From Listeria ivanovii subsp. londoniensis (lineage in GTDB: Bacteria; Bacillota; Bacilli; Lactobacillales; Listeriaceae): a stretch of 64,000 nucleotides of DNA. A program made the position numbers and the translations under genes. Location of the stretch: the NCBI RefSeq assembly GCF_000763495.1, contig NZ_CP009576.1:1870001-1934000 (forward strand), given 5' to 3'. The notes under the pieces were generated by a model. The model saw only the letters and a program-made list of their open reading frames with translations. It was not told where the DNA came from and made no database searches. The number at the start of each line of letters is the position of its first letter. The first letter of the stretch is position 1. Shown here one piece after another: positions 7,831 through 14,729 of the stretch.

Positions 7831-8325
7831 TTAATATTTTTTATATGCAGCATTATAAGATTGTTTATCATTTACAGATAAAGTTGTTTTGGAAGTACTA
7901 TATTGATACATTACATCACTTGAAGCATTATGGCCTAATCGTAAGCCATGTCCCAGTTCATGTGTTGCAACATTTTGTTTCCCAGCATTATTTTTCTTAT
8001 CCATATTTTTTTTATTAAAAGTGATTTTACCATTACTATAGGTGGTAGCGTTGACATTATTATTTACATAAACATCACTACAATAAACATCTGATTTATT
8101 GGTAGTAGATGCTGGTCTAATTATCCCTTTTTTATAAGCATTCCAAGTAGCTGCTCCTTTTTTTATATATGCCATATACTTGGAATTACCTGAATAATCC
8201 AGATGCTTAGTAGAATCTACCAAATCCCAACTATTAATTTTAGCTGCAGCCTGTGCTTCTTTGCCATGTATGAAAACGGTACATAGGCAAACAAAAGCTA
8301 GTATTAAGATATACATTTTTTTCAT
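7831..8325 (-). CDS. Secreted matrixin-like zinc metalloprotease
   Basis: This is a 164-residue preprotein with a signal peptide (MKKMY, hydrophobic 4-19) and a probable cleavage after AQA near residue 27. The mature part of about 137 residues carries the zinc-binding helix HELGHGLRLGH and, 7-8 residues later, the Met-turn DVMY. This is the metzincin/matrixin arrangement in a nearly minimal size, without a clear prodomain. The eighth position of the zinc motif is Arg where matrixins have Gly, while the three His and the Glu are kept. It has a good ribosome binding site, AAGGAG, before ATG. It occupies the place next to tsf where, from memory, EGD-e has lmo1656, reported as a secreted virulence factor binding sorting nexin 6. 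Orthology is unverified. Confidence 0.85.
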   Translation of the reverse strand: MKKMYILILAFVCLCTVFIHGKEAQAAAKINSWDLVDSTKHLDYSGNSKYMAYIKKGAATWNAYKKGIIRPASTTNKSDVYCSDVYVNNNVNATTYSNGKITFNKKNMDKKNNAGKQNVATHELGHGLRLGHNASSDVMYQYSTSKTTLSVNDKQSYNAAYKKY

Positions 8326-8765
8326 GTTGTAACACTCCTTTTTGTTTTTTTAAATTATATTTTGATAATTTCATGTATACCGATACAATAACCTCAGCCC
8401 CTTCTTACTTTCCGCATTTAATGTTTAAATACTAACACACTAATTTTATGTATAACCAAAAATGTAATGAAATGTCCGATTCTTGTCATGAACGACTAAA
8501 TTTAAGCTTTTTTTAGAATTATTCTTACACATTATGAATTAAAGCTTATCCATTTATAGTATAATCAACACATTTTAAGTAACTATTAATTATTTATTCA
8601 TTTCAAAACCTCTTTGTCACAAAAACTCCTTATTTATAGCCTTATTCCCAAAATATTATTGGTTTTTTTCACATAAACTTAAAAACCCATTGAATAACTA
8701 TGTATAGTTTATACGTTTTAAATTTAGAAATACGTCTACTAAGGGTTATATTGTTTTTTTAAAAA
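8326..8765. other. AT-rich upstream region of the metalloprotease gene
   Basis: This stretch of about 440 bp has no gene. On the minus strand the best SigA-like promoter is ATGACA (8484-8489), 17 bp, TACATT (8461-8466), leaving a leader of about 130 bases. An 8-bp inverted repeat, TAAGCTTT with AAAGCTTA, lies near 8513-8548. I saw neither a PrfA box nor a convincing SigB promoter. Confidence 0.35.
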
Positions 8766-8803
8766 TAAAAAAACTGCCTCTCACTAGGAGAGACAGTTTT
8801 TTA
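8766..8803 (-). terminator. Terminator of the rpsB-tsf operon
   Basis: On the minus strand, AAACTGTCTCTC and GAGAGGCAGTTT form a 12-bp stem (one G-U pair) with a short loop, followed by a run of T. Confidence 0.9.
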
Positions 8804-8823
8804 CGCTTCATATTAAAATGAAA

Positions 8824-9708
8824 TTATTTTTTCACTTGGCTCATAACTTCTTCTACAAAGTTATCTTCTTTTTTCTCGATTCCTTCGCCTACTTCGAAAC
8901 GTACGAATGATGCTACTTTACCACCGTTTTGTTTCACGTATTCACCAACAGTAATGTCTGGGTTTTTAACGAAAGGTTGGTCTTCTAAGGAAATTTCGCT
9001 TAGATATTTTTTCAAACGACCTTCTACCATTTTTTCAACAATATTAGCTGGTTTTCCTTCGTTTAATGCTTGTTGCGTTAACACTTCTTTTTCGTGTTCA
9101 ACTTCTTCTGTTGAAACATCTTCACGAGAAATGTATTTAGGATTGATTGCAGCGATATGCATAGCAACATCTTTTGCAACTGCTGCATCCTTAGTTCCTT
9201 CAAGAAGTGTAAGTACACCAATACGTCCGTTCATGTGGATATACTCACCAAAAGCAGATTCATCCGCTTTTTCTTTTACTTCAAAACGACGAAGAGAAAT
9301 ATTTTCACCGATTTTTGTAATTGCTTCTGTGATATAATCTTGAACAGTTTGTCCATTAGGCATTTCAGTTTTAAGTGCTTCTTCTAGGCTATCTGGGCGA
9401 ACTGCAAGAATTTGTTTAGCAAGCGCATCCACTAATTGTTGGAAGTGATCGTTTTTAGCAACGAAATCTGTTTCAGCATTTACTTCTAGTACTACGGCAT
9501 GTTTTTCATTACTGATAACATGAGTCATGCCTTCAGAAGCGATACGATCAGATTTTTTCGCTGCTTTAGCGATTCCTTTTTCACGAAGAAAATCAATTGC
9601 TTTTTCCATATCTCCTTCAGTTTCTACAAGTGCTTTTTTACAATCCATCATACCAGCACCAGTTTTTTCACGTAATTCTTTTACCATTTGAGCTGTAATA
9701 TTAGCCAT
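8824..9708 (-). CDS. tsf: Translation elongation factor Ts
   Basis: EF-Ts recycles EF-Tu by exchanging GDP for GTP during translation. The 294-residue product begins [20 protein letters not shown], and the family's [12 protein letters not shown] block at 17-28 and the TDFVAKN block near 80 are intact. The length is normal for Firmicutes. The ATG has GGAGGG eight bases upstream. It is the second gene of the rpsB-tsf operon, after a stem-loop in the 79-bp gap that could reduce readthrough. It ends at a strong terminator. Confidence 0.98.
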   Translation of the reverse strand: MANITAQMVKELREKTGAGMMDCKKALVETEGDMEKAIDFLREKGIAKAAKKSDRIASEGMTHVISNEKHAVVLEVNAETDFVAKNDHFQQLVDALAKQILAVRPDSLEEALKTEMPNGQTVQDYITEAITKIGENISLRRFEVKEKADESAFGEYIHMNGRIGVLTLLEGTKDAAVAKDVAMHIAAINPKYISREDVSTEEVEHEKEVLTQQALNEGKPANIVEKMVEGRLKKYLSEISLEDQPFVKNPDITVGEYVKQNGGKVASFVRFEVGEGIEKKEDNFVEEVMSQVKK

Positions 9709-9732
9709 TTATTTTCCCTCCAATTTTTCTCT

Positions 9733-9768
9733 TTAAAAAAGGTGATAAGAATAGTGCCTTATCACCTT
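9733..9768 (-). terminator. Intercistronic terminator or attenuator between rpsB and tsf
   Basis: AAGGTGATAAG and CTTATCACCTT form a perfect 11-bp stem with an 8-base loop and a run of six T on the minus strand. It sits inside an operon, so it probably acts as a partial terminator setting the S2 to EF-Ts ratio. Confidence 0.8.
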
Positions 9769-9787
9769 GAAAGTTTCAAATAAAATC

Positions 9788-10537
9788 TTATGCTTCCGTA
9801 GTTTCTTCTGTAGCTTTTTCTTCTACAGGAGCAACTTCCGCTTCCGTTAACTCTTCCCCTTGGTTTACTTCAATGATAGCGTCTGCCATTTTAGCAGTTA
9901 ATAGTTTAACCGCACGAATAGCATCATCATTTGCAGGGATTACGTAGTCGATTTCATCCGGATCACAGTTTGTATCAACAATACCGATGATAGGAATATG
10001 AAGTTTACGAGCTTCTGCAACCGCAATACGTTCTTTGCGTGGGTCAACGATGAAAAGTGCATCAGGAAGACCTTTCATGTCTTTGATTCCGCCTAAGAAG
10101 CGTTCTAATTTTTCTTGTTCTTTTTTAAGAAGGACAACTTCTTTTTTAGGAAGGACTTCAAAAGTTCCATCTGCTTCCATTCTTTCGATTTTTTTAAGGT
10201 GTTGAATACGTTTTTGAATAGTTTCAAAGTTAGTTAAAGTACCACCTAACCAACGATGATTCACGAAATATTGTCCAGAACGGATAGCTTCGTCGCGAAC
10301 GGATTCTTGAGCTTGTTTTTTAGTTCCTACAAACAGGATAGTTCCGTTGTCGCTAGCTACTTCACGCATGAAGTTGAAAGCTTCGTCTACTTTTTTCACT
10401 GTTTTTTGTAGGTCAATGATATAAATACCATTTCTTTCTGTGAAGATATATTTCTTCATTTTTGGGTTCCAACGGCGTGTTTGGTGGCCGAAGTGAACGC
10501 CAGCTTCTAATAATTGTTTCATTGAAATAACAGGCAT
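9788..10537 (-). CDS. rpsB: 30S ribosomal protein S2
   Basis: S2 is a component of the small ribosomal subunit. The start is ATG at 10537 ([19 protein letters not shown]), because TAGGAGGG lies nine bases upstream and S2 proteins begin this way. The in-frame codons further upstream belong to the leader. The 249-residue product has the [17 protein letters not shown] block at 17-33 and an acidic Glu/Ala-rich tail. It is the first gene of the operon with tsf, behind a structured leader and a strong promoter. Confidence 0.98.
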   Translation of the reverse strand: MPVISMKQLLEAGVHFGHQTRRWNPKMKKYIFTERNGIYIIDLQKTVKKVDEAFNFMREVASDNGTILFVGTKKQAQESVRDEAIRSGQYFVNHRWLGGTLTNFETIQKRIQHLKKIERMEADGTFEVLPKKEVVLLKKEQEKLERFLGGIKDMKGLPDALFIVDPRKERIAVAEARKLHIPIIGIVDTNCDPDEIDYVIPANDDAIRAVKLLTAKMADAIIEVNQGEELTEAEVAPVEEKATEETTEA

Positions 10538-10544
10538 TGTGTTA

Positions 10545-10665
10545 TTCCCTCCTATTGGTTTATTTTTGCGGATAACCGCCCTCCGCATGGATCAACCAGC
10601 TGAAAAACTTGAGTAACTAATCGTCAAGCACCTTCCCAGTCTGTCACCGTGCGTGTGTGATTTAA
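10545..10665 (-). promoter_or_regulatory. Structured rpsB mRNA leader, possible S2 autoregulation
   Basis: The transcript from the promoter at 10677-10705 runs about 130 bases before rpsB. It contains a GCGGA/TCCGC hairpin near the ribosome binding site and a GC-rich block with CGGTGACAGACTGGG that stands out from the AT-rich surroundings. Ribosomal protein operons are often controlled by the protein binding such leaders. Control by S2 here is inferred. Confidence 0.5.
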
Positions 10666-10676
10666 CACTAACAATA

Positions 10677-10705
10677 AATATAGCATAATAACACTATATT
10701 TGCAA
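10677..10705 (-). promoter_or_regulatory. SigA promoter of rpsB-tsf
   Basis: On the minus strand, TTGCAA (10700-10705), 17 bp, then TATATT (10677-10682). Spacing and match are good. Confidence 0.75.
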
Positions 10706-10838
10706 GTTAAAGTTACATCTTTCCCTGCTACTAGTCTATAATGTAAACCTAGCAAATACAAAGTAATTTTTTAGCATTACTGTACTGTATTTTAGTTTTG
10801 ATGTTCTCGTATTCTTGAAAAAAACTTAACTTTCTTTT

Positions 10839-10865
10839 CTTTCAAATGCAAAATACATTTGAAAG
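10839..10865 (+). promoter_or_regulatory. Hairpin over the ribosome binding site of the small anchored protein
   Basis: CTTTCAAATG and CATTTGAAAG form a perfect 10-bp inverted repeat with a 7-base loop. The 3' arm contains most of the GAAAGG that would bind the ribosome for the ATG at 10877. In RNA this would hide the site. Confidence 0.6.
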
Positions 10866-10876
10866 GTATGATTAAT

Positions 10877-11203
10877 ATGAAAAAATGGGGATTACGTATT
10901 TTAGTTATTCTAATTATTATGTTGGTTCTACTTTGGGCTACTGGAATTTTAAAACTAAGTTATGTAAATTTAAATGACACAGAAACAGTTGCAGAGATAA
11001 CTCAAATTAAAAGAACAATTGAAGAAAAAGAATCAGGAGATGTTTATAAATTTTATATTACCTATAAAACAAAAGATCAACAAACTATAAAAACACATTT
11101 CCGAAAAGCTATTAATGTATACGAAGCCAATTACTATCAAGTTGGAAATAAGATTAAAATTCGTTATTCAAACTGGACACCTTCTGTTTGTGTAGCCATT
11201 TAA
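10877..11203 (+). CDS. Small membrane-anchored protein, unknown function (DUF3592-like fold suspected)
   Basis: This product of about 108 residues has a single membrane segment (residues 5-24), then an outer domain of about 80 residues with alternating beta-strand-like sequence (VAEITQIKRTIE, VYKFYITYKT, IKIRYSNW). This layout resembles DUF3592-type proteins, but the match is only by eye. The start is ATG at 10877, ten bases after GAAAGG; an earlier in-frame ATG at 10868 and TTG at 10859 lack space for a ribosome binding site. That site lies inside a 10-bp hairpin. A bidirectional terminator follows. From memory a gene of this size sits here in EGD-e (lmo1659). Confidence 0.7.
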   Translation: MKKWGLRILVILIIMLVLLWATGILKLSYVNLNDTETVAEITQIKRTIEEKESGDVYKFYITYKTKDQQTIKTHFRKAINVYEANYYQVGNKIKIRYSNWTPSVCVAI

Positions 11204-11236
11204 TTACCATAACATCTCTTTTCTCGTAAATATCGT

Positions 11237-11272
11237 ACAAAAAGCGCCAGATTTATCTGAGCGCTTTTTGTA
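11237..11272. terminator. Bidirectional terminator between the small gene and murP
   Basis: CAAAAAGCGC...AGA and TCTGAGCGCTTTTTG form a stem with a 4-base loop. T-runs lie on both strands, and the flanking genes converge. Confidence 0.88.
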
Positions 11273-11286
11273 TAGTATTCAATGAC

Positions 11287-12735
11287 TTATAACTCCACGC
11301 GTTCCATTGCATCTTTCGGTGTGCCAAAGAAATAAGTTAGGATAAATCCGCCTAAGTATGCTGCAACTAAACCAATGACATAAGAAAGCCATTCGTTATT
11401 AGCGATTAGTGGGATAAGTGCTACTCCAGATGGGCCGATTGCAATTGCTCCGACATTTCCAAAGAAGCCAATTACTGCCCCGCCAATACCACCTCCAAGA
11501 CAAGCTGTTAGGAATGGCTTACCAAGTGGAATGGTTACACCGTAAATCAAAGGCTCACCGATACCTAAAATACCAACAGGAAGACCACCTTTGATCATAT
11601 TTACAAGTGGTTTATTTTTACGACAGCGAATCCATAAAGCAATGGAAGCACCAACTTGTCCGCCACCTGCCATAGCGAGAATAGGTAATAAGATTGTGTA
11701 ACCATTTTGAGCAATCATTTCTACATGAATTGGTGTTAAAACTTGGTGTAAGCCGAACATAACCATTGGTAAGAATAGTGTTCCTAAAACAAATCCTGCA
11801 AAAACACCACCAACTTCAATAACCCAGTTAATACCATTGACTAGTCCGTCTGATACTAATCCTGCAAAAGGCATAATTAAGAAAATAGTTATTAGACCAA
11901 TAATTAACAAAACAAGTGTGGGTGTAAAAATAATGTCAATGGCATTGGGAATAATTTTGCGCAAGTTTTTTTCGAGTACACACATAAGCCAAACAGCTAG
12001 TAAAACTCCAATAATACCGCCTTGCCCTGCTGATATTGGGTTTCCTGTGAAAATATTGGTAATTGTATGCCCTTCTACTAATCCAGAAAGAAGTGTAATC
12101 CCCGCAATTCCTCCACCAAGTACTGGTGTGCCGCCAAATTCATTTGCAGTGTTAATCCCTACATAAATTGCTAAGAAAGCAAATATGCCTTTATTAATGA
12201 CACCTAGAATATCCACATATTGATTCCAAACTGCTGCATCTATATACCCAGCCGTTATGTTGTTTGTTATAATGGCTGCTATACCTGCAATTAAACCTGC
12301 ACCAACAAAGCCTGGAATTAATGGGACAAAAATATTTGATATAGATTTTAATAGCCGTTTAAAGCCGGAAGAATTATTTTGTTTAGCTTTCATTTCCGCT
12401 TTTGTTTTGGAAGCTTTTTCTTCTACTAGTTCTTTACCAGTTTTCGTCTCATTATCAAGATTTTCTTGAATAGTTTCACCGATTTTGACACCGGCCATCT
12501 CAGCCATAGCAGCAGCTACCTTATTGACAACACCTGGTCCAACTATAATTTGTAATGTATCATCTTCCACCACGCCAATGACACCTGGTACTTTTTTTAA
12601 TTCTGCAATATCCACAAGATTACTATCAATAATACCTAGTCGCACTCTTGTCATACAATGAGCAATTCTTGAAACGTTACCCATTCCACCGACGTGAATA
12701 AATATTTGTTTGCCGATTTCTGCTTCTTTTGTCAT
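11287..12735 (-). CDS. murP: PTS EIIBC component, probably N-acetylmuramic acid specific (MurP)
   Basis: This membrane permease imports and phosphorylates a sugar. The 482-residue protein has an EIIB domain at 1-85 with the phospho-Cys in AHCMTRVRL (Cys27), a charged linker, and a ten-helix EIIC domain of the glucose superfamily with the GIGEPLIYGV block. There is no EIIA domain, so it must borrow one, as MurP does. It begins 12 bp after murQ, whose product acts on MurNAc-6-phosphate, and this is what makes MurNAc the likely substrate. The superfamily is firm and the sugar is inferred from context. From memory the cassette is not at this place in EGD-e. Confidence 0.85.
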   Translation of the reverse strand: MTKEAEIGKQIFIHVGGMGNVSRIAHCMTRVRLGIIDSNLVDIAELKKVPGVIGVVEDDTLQIIVGPGVVNKVAAAMAEMAGVKIGETIQENLDNETKTGKELVEEKASKTKAEMKAKQNNSSGFKRLLKSISNIFVPLIPGFVGAGLIAGIAAIITNNITAGYIDAAVWNQYVDILGVINKGIFAFLAIYVGINTANEFGGTPVLGGGIAGITLLSGLVEGHTITNIFTGNPISAGQGGIIGVLLAVWLMCVLEKNLRKIIPNAIDIIFTPTLVLLIIGLITIFLIMPFAGLVSDGLVNGINWVIEVGGVFAGFVLGTLFLPMVMFGLHQVLTPIHVEMIAQNGYTILLPILAMAGGGQVGASIALWIRCRKNKPLVNMIKGGLPVGILGIGEPLIYGVTIPLGKPFLTACLGGGIGGAVIGFFGNVGAIAIGPSGVALIPLIANNEWLSYVIGLVAAYLGGFILTYFFGTPKDAMERVEL

Positions 12736-12747
12736 TATTCCAGCTCC

Positions 12748-13638
12748 TTATTTTTTGATGGTATTTCGAACAAATCCTTTTGCTGCTTTTAATTTTTCTA
12801 ATGCTACTTCTTTACTTGAATCAGTTAAAATCATTACGATAGCAATTTTGACATGTCTTCCAGATGTTTCATAAAATCTACTTGCTGTCTCATAATCGAC
12901 TTCTGTTGCTTCCATAATAATTCTCTTAGAACGTTCTTCTAATTTTTTATTTGTTGATAAAACGTCTACCATTAAGTTCTTATAAACTTTCCCAATACCT
13001 ACCATTGATGCTGTTGAAATCATGTTCAGTACTAACTTCTGTGCTGTACCGGCTTTTAATCTAGTAGAGCCAGTTAAAACTTCAGCTCCAGTCACAATTT
13101 CCACCGCTATATCCGCATGTGCAGAAATTTCAGCATTAGCATTACAAGAGATTGCGCCTGTTTTTGCACCAATTGAGTTTGCATAATCCAATGCACCAAT
13201 TACATATGGTGTTCGCCCACTCGCTGCAATACCAATAACAAAATCATCTTTAGTTAATTGAATTTCCTTTAAATCAGCCTGTCCAAGTGATATAGAGTCC
13301 TCTGCTCCTTCTACAGCAGTTACAAAAGCTTTCTCTCCGCCAGCAATTAAACCAATAACTTGTTCTTTTGCAACACCAAACGTAGGGACACATTCTGCTG
13401 CGTCAAGCACACCTAACCTTCCGCTAGTCCCAGCTCCGAGATAAATTAATCTTCCTCTTTGTTCAAAACTGCTGATGACACCGCTTACAATACGTTCAAT
13501 TTGAGGTAAGACTTTCTTGATAGCAGTTGGAACTGTTGCATCTTCTTCATTCATAACTGCTAAAATTTCTTTTGGCGAAAGTGTATCTAAATCAACTGTT
13601 TTTTTATTTCGCCCTTCTGTTCCTAAATTCTCTAGCAT
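12748..13638 (-). CDS. murQ: N-acetylmuramic acid 6-phosphate etherase
   Basis: MurQ removes the lactyl ether from MurNAc-6-phosphate, giving GlcNAc-6-phosphate and D-lactate in peptidoglycan recycling. The 296-residue protein has the SIS fold with the family block GAGTSGRLGVLDAAEC near 69-84. It is followed by VPTFG, where most family members have PPTFG or PPTYG. A second conserved stretch (ASGRTPYV) and the KAGTAQKLVLNMIST block are present. It is the first gene of the murQP transcript, with a strong promoter overlapped by a palindrome. Confidence 0.95.
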   Translation of the reverse strand: MLENLGTEGRNKKTVDLDTLSPKEILAVMNEEDATVPTAIKKVLPQIERIVSGVISSFEQRGRLIYLGAGTSGRLGVLDAAECVPTFGVAKEQVIGLIAGGEKAFVTAVEGAEDSISLGQADLKEIQLTKDDFVIGIAASGRTPYVIGALDYANSIGAKTGAISCNANAEISAHADIAVEIVTGAEVLTGSTRLKAGTAQKLVLNMISTASMVGIGKVYKNLMVDVLSTNKKLEERSKRIIMEATEVDYETASRFYETSGRHVKIAIVMILTDSSKEVALEKLKAAKGFVRNTIKK

Positions 13639-13658
13639 CTAACCACTCCTTCCAACAC

Positions 13659-13687
13659 AGTATAATATAAATGAAATAAAATTTCAA
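13659..13687 (-). promoter_or_regulatory. SigA promoter of murQP
   Basis: On the minus strand, TTGAAA (13682-13687), 17 bp, then TATACT (13659-13664), about 20 bp before the murQ start. Confidence 0.75.
13672..13686. promoter_or_regulatory. Candidate RpiR/MurR operator over the murQP promoter
   Basis: TGAAAT-TTT-ATTTCA is a perfect 15-bp palindrome on the minus strand that overlaps the -35 box and spacer. RpiR-family regulators bind TGAAA/TTTCA palindromes, and such a regulator is encoded directly upstream. Confidence 0.7.
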
Positions 13688-13740
13688 CATATATTTTATA
13701 ATTTAAAACTTTTGTTTATAAAAACTTTTTAATGCTCAGT

Positions 13741-13784
13741 AAAAAAGATAGGAACTAGCTTCATTTCATAAGCTAGTTCCTATC
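13741..13784 (-). terminator. Terminator of the murR-like gene
   Basis: GATAGGAACTAGCTT and AAGCTAGTTCCTATC form a perfect 15-bp stem, followed by six T on the minus strand. It isolates the regulator from murQP. Confidence 0.9.
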
Positions 13785-13789
13785 TCTAT

Positions 13790-14641
13790 TTATTCTCTAA
13801 AACGGTTTGTCGCTTCTCGAGATTGTTTAATTTGTTCAATCATTTCATCATAGTGGTGAGACGCATAGTAGTAAAATAAAATATCAACCACTAGCAATTG
13901 TGCCTGTCTTGAACTAGTTGCCGTACTTCTGATTTCGGCTTCTGGAGCACGTGACGTTTCTAAAGATAAATCGGCTTGTTCTTTTAATTTATTATGACCA
14001 AAACGTGTGAGACTAATGACTAGAACATGATTTAATTTAGCTTGCTCAACCAGTTGTAATACTTCGGACGTTTCGCCACTATTAGAAATAGCAATAAAAA
14101 CAGCTCTTTTCTTTCCTGTAGCAAAAGCCATTGCAAGAACATGCGCATCTTGAGTGGCTAAAACATGCTTTCCTGCTCGCAGCCACTTTTGAGAGATGTC
14201 TTCTGCTACTAGCCAAGAAGCACCAACACCATAAGTATAAATTGTATCTGCGTCGCCTAGTAAATCACATGCCTCTAAAATTTTGGTTTCATTTAGCTGA
14301 CTTGCCGTATCATTCATTGTTTGAATCATATTAGAAACTAATTTTTCTGTAATAGTATGAAAGTCTTCATTTGGTTCAATATCGTAATATCCTTTTTTTT
14401 GTGGTTTCACTAAATCAAGTGATAGTTGTCGCTTTAATTCAGGAAAGCTTTGAAGACCAATTGATTTACAGAAACGAACAACTGCTGCCCCGCTCGCGTC
14501 TGCTTGTTGAGCTAGTTTATGAATCGATGCTGTAGTTGTAAATTCAGGATTCGCTAATACTGCTTGTCCAATTTTTTTTTCTGATTTTGGCAAGTCGTCT
14601 AAAATGCCTTCTATTCGATTGATAATACTACCATTACTCAT
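13790..14641 (-). CDS. RpiR-family transcriptional regulator, MurR-like
   Basis: This is a sugar-phosphate-sensing DNA-binding regulator. It has 283 residues from the ATG at 14641, chosen because GGAG lies eight bases upstream; the further upstream frame is leader. The N-terminal domain (1-77) contains the HTH of the RpiR family, with KLAQQADASGAAVVRFCKSIG as the recognition region. The C-terminal domain (about 120-260) is a SIS sugar-phosphate fold with the ISNSGET block. It lies just upstream of murQP in the same orientation, with its own terminator. Its likely role is control of murQP in response to MurNAc-6-phosphate, inferred from context and from the palindrome at murQ. Confidence 0.88.
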   Translation of the reverse strand: MSNGSIINRIEGILDDLPKSEKKIGQAVLANPEFTTTASIHKLAQQADASGAAVVRFCKSIGLQSFPELKRQLSLDLVKPQKKGYYDIEPNEDFHTITEKLVSNMIQTMNDTASQLNETKILEACDLLGDADTIYTYGVGASWLVAEDISQKWLRAGKHVLATQDAHVLAMAFATGKKRAVFIAISNSGETSEVLQLVEQAKLNHVLVISLTRFGHNKLKEQADLSLETSRAPEAEIRSTATSSRQAQLLVVDILFYYYASHHYDEMIEQIKQSREATNRFRE

Positions 14642-14692
14642 CAGCTTTTCTCCATTCCATTTTTCGTCATTATACCAAATAACCAACTAAAA

Positions 14693-14727
14693 ATAAAACT
14701 GCCAGCTAAAAAGCCAGCAGTTTTTAC
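14693..14727 (-). terminator. Terminator of leuS
   Basis: AAAACTGCTGGCT and AGCTGGCAGTTTT form a stem with a 4-base loop on the minus strand, followed by ATTTTT. Confidence 0.88.
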
Positions 14728-14729
14728 TT

